Below, in pieces: positions 61,272-64,000 of a DNA stretch of 64,000 nucleotides (the stretch's first letter is position 1; every line of letters starts with the position of its first letter). The notes beneath the pieces were generated by a model. That model made no database searches and had not been told where the DNA came from. It saw nothing but the letters and a program-made list of their open reading frames with translations. The position numbers and the translations under genes are program-made. This DNA comes from an uncultured Acidobacteriia bacterium (GTDB lineage Bacteria > Acidobacteriota > Terriglobia > Bryobacterales > Bryobacteraceae): contig CAIYVZ010000003.1 of assembly GCA_903929755.1 (NCBI GenBank), forward strand, positions 21,925-85,924, given 5' to 3'.

Positions 61272-62231
61272 TCAGACGGACAAGGCCTTCAGCAGCGCGT
61301 CGCGGGCGTCGAGATAGTAGTGAATGGTGATCTTTGCCGCGAGATCATCGGGCAGGTCATTTAATTGCCGACGGCTGCCGATCGGCATCAAAATGCTTGC
61401 TGCGCCTTTCTCGATGGCGGTCTCAACCACGGATACCGGATTGAAGATGGTTTCGATGGAACCGCCCAGATTGAGACCACCCGTCACTGCGAGGCCACCC
61501 TTGATGCTTTTTTGCAGCAGCGAGGAGCAGAGCGCGAGAAGCACGCCTACCCCGACCGCCGACCCGCTTCTGGCGCTGTCAAATGCGCGGAGTTGAATGG
61601 AAAACTCGTGCTGGCGGGGTTCGCGATCACCGACGAGCTCGTTCGCACGCGCATACAGGTTCTGCTCGGCGAACCGCACGCTTTCCCGGAAGGCTGGAGG
61701 TGCCGGTTGGTTCAGAATCTTCACGCCGCCGCCTGGACCTTCCGAGATGTCTATCTGATACAGGCCGGGGTTCTCATCTCCACCACCCGCCGAAATCACC
61801 CAGACCTGGCCCGGCGGCAGAGGGTCGCTGCCGATGCTGTTCTCGCTGTACAGTTCGGGCGTGGCCACAAACTTTTCCACCCCGTCCGCTCCCATCGAAT
61901 AGCTGAACTGCGTATTGCGAAACTCGGCTGACCCGATGCGTTTTTGCTGCTCCTTGACGCGCCTGCGGCACTCCAGTGCGAGCCGCAACGCCCACTCCAG
62001 CACCTCATCCGCAACGGGGGTCTCGGGGTTCGGCGACATGAGCTTGATCAGCCCGCTGACGGTTTTCTGCACGCCCGTCGTGTCGCGTCCGCTCAGCGCG
62101 GCACCCAGATGCACCCGCCCCGCCAAAACATTCTGCCGGCTCTGGCGTCGCAGCTGGCTCCAGCACTCCGAAAGAAAGTCGCTCACCGGACCGAAGTGAT
62201 TCGTCAGCAGTTCCTTGTTTACTTTCGGCAA
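61272..62231 (-). CDS. BrxL (Lon-related BREX protein) C-terminal half, copy 2, open frame
   Basis: 319 residues from a TTG codon; the frame is open upstream for 22 more codons (HVTDEHNYLPGW end) to TGA 62298-62300, and no ATG is available. It matches the C-terminal half of BrxL: helical linker (LTNHFGPVSDFLSECWSQLRRQS), a beta region, and a Lon-type end (SGSAVGVGVLLALCSSLLQKSIKGGLAVTGGLNLGGSIETIFNPV). The AAA+ ATPase half is absent. The Lon catalytic Lys position is not occupied by Lys (NPVSVVETA). It is either a decaying fragment or a stand-alone domain; the full-length family is about 650-700 residues. Confidence 0.75.
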   Translation of the reverse strand: MPKVNKELLTNHFGPVSDFLSECWSQLRRQSRQNVLAGRVHLGAALSGRDTTGVQKTVSGLIKLMSPNPETPVADEVLEWALRLALECRRRVKEQQKRIGSAEFRNTQFSYSMGADGVEKFVATPELYSENSIGSDPLPPGQVWVISAGGGDENPGLYQIDISEGPGGGVKILNQPAPPAFRESVRFAEQNLYARANELVGDREPRQHEFSIQLRAFDSARSGSAVGVGVLLALCSSLLQKSIKGGLAVTGGLNLGGSIETIFNPVSVVETAIEKGAASILMPIGSRRQLNDLPDDLAAKITIHYYLDARDALLKALSV

Positions 62232-62460
62232 AGCCCAACCCGGCAGGTAGTTGTGCTCATCGGTGACATGGCCGCCCCAAACTGGATCAAGTGCAGGTCA
62301 ATTTTCATTTAGCAGCACTATAAGCAATTTTGAGTAAAATGACAGATCGATCAGACTGGACGGCACGGATCGAAAAGGCGTGGACGGCAGGCCCCACCGT
62401 TTGGCTGCGGGAGCAATTCTGTTTAGAGACTGCAGAAGAGGCTGATCGAGTTGAATCGAT
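61272..62460. repeat. Long direct repeat R, copy 2
   Basis: 1189 bp, same orientation as 58869-60057. It lies between the Rpn copy 1 gene and the metallo-beta-lactamase-fold gene; 93 bp of unmatched DNA (61179-61271) separate it from Rpn copy 1. Confidence 0.95.
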
Positions 62461-62623
62461 CCCGTTCTTTTTCGCTCAATGCCAGCCGCTCCTGTTTTTG
62501 CGCCAATCTCAATTGGCTCACTTCCTTCAAGCAGGAACTTTCTACTTTGCTCTATTAGGAACTTCTCATATTGCGGCGACAGGACAAGTTCTCAGGCGTG
62601 CATCCGCCGGCATAAACAGTTAA
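62339..62623 (+). other. Small open frame in repeat R, copy 2
   Basis: ATG at 62339; MTDRSDWTARIEKAW, GPTVWLREQFCLETAEEADRVESI matches copy 1 at 59936 for about 40 codons. After the repeat border at 62460 the frame continues into unrelated residues. No ribosome-binding site of quality and no family. Confidence 0.25.
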
Positions 62624-62661
62624 ACTCATTTGCGGCGTACTTGCCCCGAGAGGTTATACCC

Positions 62662-63393
62662 ATGCAGATCGAACCTGGACTTCACAGCTTAGGCGACAAA
62701 AGCGGAGGATACGTCCGTGCGTACCTCATAGAGGACGGCGCCGACCTCATTCTCATCGACACCCTCCTCGGCCAAAAGGGTACTTTGGTCCTCGACGAAC
62801 TGAAAGCCCTCGGTCGCCACCCGTCAGACCTCAAAAAAATCATCCTCACCCACGGCCACCAGTCCCACCTCGGCGGACTCGCGGCCCTCAAAGCCGCCAC
62901 CGGAGCCCGCATCTATTCCCACATCTGGGAGGCCGACGTCATCTCCGGCAAACGGAAAGTGCAGGTGCCACCCACCACCACGCTCTTCCCCCAGAAGCCC
63001 CTCGAAATCTATTTCCTGCAGGTAGCCTTCGTTCTCGGTCTCGGCGTCCCCCCTGCTGCCGACGTCGATGAGAACCTGAAGGACGGCGACACCATCGGCC
63101 CCCTCACCGTCATGGGAGCGCCCGGCCACACGCCCGGCAGCCTCACCTTCTACTGGCCCGAAAAAAAGGCCCTCATTGCCGGAGACATTGTCGTCACCTG
63201 GCCCGGACCCGCGCTCGGCTGGCCCCAGATCACGCTCGACAACAAACAGAACCGCGAATCGGTCGGCAAACTGACTGACATGACCCACGCCGAAATCCTC
63301 TGCGTAGGCCACGGCCAGGCCATCGTCAAAGGAGCCGCCGACACCATGCGCGACCTCGTCGCCGGCCGCGAAACCAAACCCGAAACCCTGTAG
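62662..63393 (+). CDS. Metallo-beta-lactamase-fold hydrolase with altered zinc motif
   Basis: 243 residues from ATG 62662 (GAGAGG ahead); an open extension upstream is not conserved-looking. MBL-fold landmarks: ILTHGHQSHLGG at 62-72, GAPGHTPGSLTFY, ALIAGDIV and a late VGHGQAI. The canonical HxHxDH reads H64-G-H66-Q-S68-H69, so the zinc-2 Asp is Ser; the other ligands are present. Third-base preference (C-ending codons) looks stronger than in neighbours. It sits between the copies of the Rpn/BrxL module, opposite strand. Substrate unknown. Confidence 0.88.
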   Translation: MQIEPGLHSLGDKSGGYVRAYLIEDGADLILIDTLLGQKGTLVLDELKALGRHPSDLKKIILTHGHQSHLGGLAALKAATGARIYSHIWEADVISGKRKVQVPPTTTLFPQKPLEIYFLQVAFVLGLGVPPAADVDENLKDGDTIGPLTVMGAPGHTPGSLTFYWPEKKALIAGDIVVTWPGPALGWPQITLDNKQNRESVGKLTDMTHAEILCVGHGQAIVKGAADTMRDLVAGRETKPETL

Positions 63394-63508
63394 CCTGCCG
63401 GAGTCCGACCGAAGCGGACGACCCGCCAAAGTCGGATGAAACCGTCACCGCTCCCTGCCTGCGCGTCAGCCCTGACCGCTCAATTGCAAATTGCAATACA
63501 TCTATGAG

Positions 63509-63672
63509 GGCGCTTCGCTTTGCCGTGGACAGGGACCCCGGAGTTGCGGACGTGTCGGGCTTGTTGCTTAGTGACGCTCGCGCATCCCTTGTGCCAGCCA
63601 GGCGGACGTCTCCGGGTTCTTCTTTGATCGCTGCGAGACGAAAGTGCCGAGGGGCTATGGGGGTTCCGCAGG
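63509..63672. repeat. 3' flank shared by the two Rpn genes, copy 2
   Basis: Same 164 bp as at 60184-60347, up to the end of the second Rpn gene. The 115 bp before it, back to the MBL stop, contain nothing distinct apart from an inverted ATTGCAAATTGCAAT-like palindrome around 63482-63496. Confidence 0.85.
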
Positions 63673-64000
63673 TCAGGCGAACAGGTCTTTGAGGCTTTTT
63701 GCGTCAAAAATGCGGGTGCGGAGCGTGGCGAGCTCGGCCTGATTCATGCTGCGGATTCGCTTCGCCTGGGCAGGGGAGAGCTTGCCAAAACGCTGCATCA
63801 ACAGGTCTGCCGCGAAAAGGCGCGCACCTTCTTCCAGGCCCTTTTCCAGGCCTTTTTCCATGCCCTCTTTCACTCCCTCGCGGTGGATAGGGCCAAAGAT
63901 GGTCTGTCGGTTGATATCAATGAGGATTGACCTTTGCTCAAGCTCCTTCTTCATTATCATTTTAAGCTGGCGGAGGCCTGCCAGCAACATCAGTTCGCCG
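63673..64000 (-). CDS. Rpn-family nuclease, copy 2, N-terminal part beyond the window
   Basis: The last 108 codons of a second copy of the 60348-61178 gene. It starts in view with GELMLLAGLRQLKMIMKKELEQ and ends KSLKDLFA, as copy 1. It has a longer repeat EGMEKGLEKGLEEGARL, where copy 1 has only EGLEKGARL. The nuclease core lies to the right of the window, so activity cannot be judged. Confidence 0.85.
   Translation of the reverse strand, partial: GELMLLAGLRQLKMIMKKELEQRSILIDINRQTIFGPIHREGVKEGMEKGLEKGLEEGARLFAADLLMQRFGKLSPAQAKRIRSMNQAELATLRTRIFDAKSLKDLFA

Noticed and set aside
1..64000. CRISPR array or complete insertion sequence
   Set aside because: Looked for regularly spaced 25-40 bp repeats and for transposase genes with inverted ends. 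The repeats seen are coding slippage, short tandem units or the Rpn/BrxL duplication; Rpn proteins are transposase-like nucleases only by name and show no terminal inverted repeats here.

Overview
The window looks like chromosomal DNA of an Acidobacteriota bacterium of the Bryobacterales / Solibacter type. This is inferred from the gene content, not from a search. The indicators are an Oar-like TonB-dependent receptor with an N-terminal carboxypeptidase-regulatory domain, planctomycete/acidobacterial-type PSCyt, DUF1592 and DUF1552 proteins, a complete alternative complex III operon fused to a caa3-type oxidase operon, a large MoxR/DUF58/von Willebrand operon, a PEP-CTERM relic and a YpdA-type bacillithiol reductase. 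Genes are mostly dense and GC-rich up to about 56.7 kb. The last 7 kb is looser, repeat-rich accessory DNA.

Layout. 1-9.2 kb: an outward-facing cytochrome-like PSCyt1/PSCyt2 gene (cut by the left edge), divergent from a TonB receptor operon (receptor, DUF1592 dihaem-type protein, DUF1552 Tat protein, Tat beta-propeller). 9.2-12.5 kb, minus strand: Uma2 nuclease-fold protein, secreted esterase, and a sulfite-oxidase-family protein fused to a cytochrome c tail. 12.7-16.2 kb, minus: acpP, fabF, etfB, etfA, with a perfect 24-bp palindrome between acpP and fabF and a probable ATT start codon for fabF. 16.3-18.2 kb: TrmJ-like RNA methyltransferase and a GGDEF diguanylate cyclase. 18.3-31.6 kb, minus: a seven-gene operon with two von Willebrand proteins, a caspase-like protein lacking its cysteine, a TPR metallopeptidase, a MoxR ATPase, a DUF58 protein and a giant Gln/Gly-rich membrane protein. 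31.6-35.8 kb: small AT-hook-like protein, PEP-CTERM pseudogene, secreted metallopeptidase-like protein, tRNA-Ser(GGA), FecR-domain protein, CheY-like regulator. 35.8-48.6 kb, minus: a twelve-gene respiratory operon (ActABCDEF, a small membrane protein, SCO, CoxII-I-III-IV). 48.8-56.7 kb: aroA and a VOC protein, esterase, exported HpcH/HpaI aldolase, ypdA and alaS.

56.7-64 kb is an accessory island: G-tract DNA, a BrnT toxin gene broken by one nonsense codon beside an intact antitoxin, a HigBA pair, and a tandem duplication of a module made of an Rpn-type PD-(D/E)XK nuclease gene plus the C-terminal half of a Lon-related BrxL (BREX) protein. One BrxL copy is frameshifted and the other is open but lacks the AAA+ half. 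A metallo-beta-lactamase-fold gene with an altered zinc motif sits in one copy of the module.

The respiratory operon encodes a quinol-to-oxygen electron path: ActABCDEF oxidises menaquinol/quinol and passes electrons to the caa3 oxidase, which SCO helps to metallate. AcpP/FabF make fatty acids, and EtfAB shuttles electrons from acyl-CoA-type dehydrogenases. I see no CRISPR array, rRNA or complete insertion sequence.
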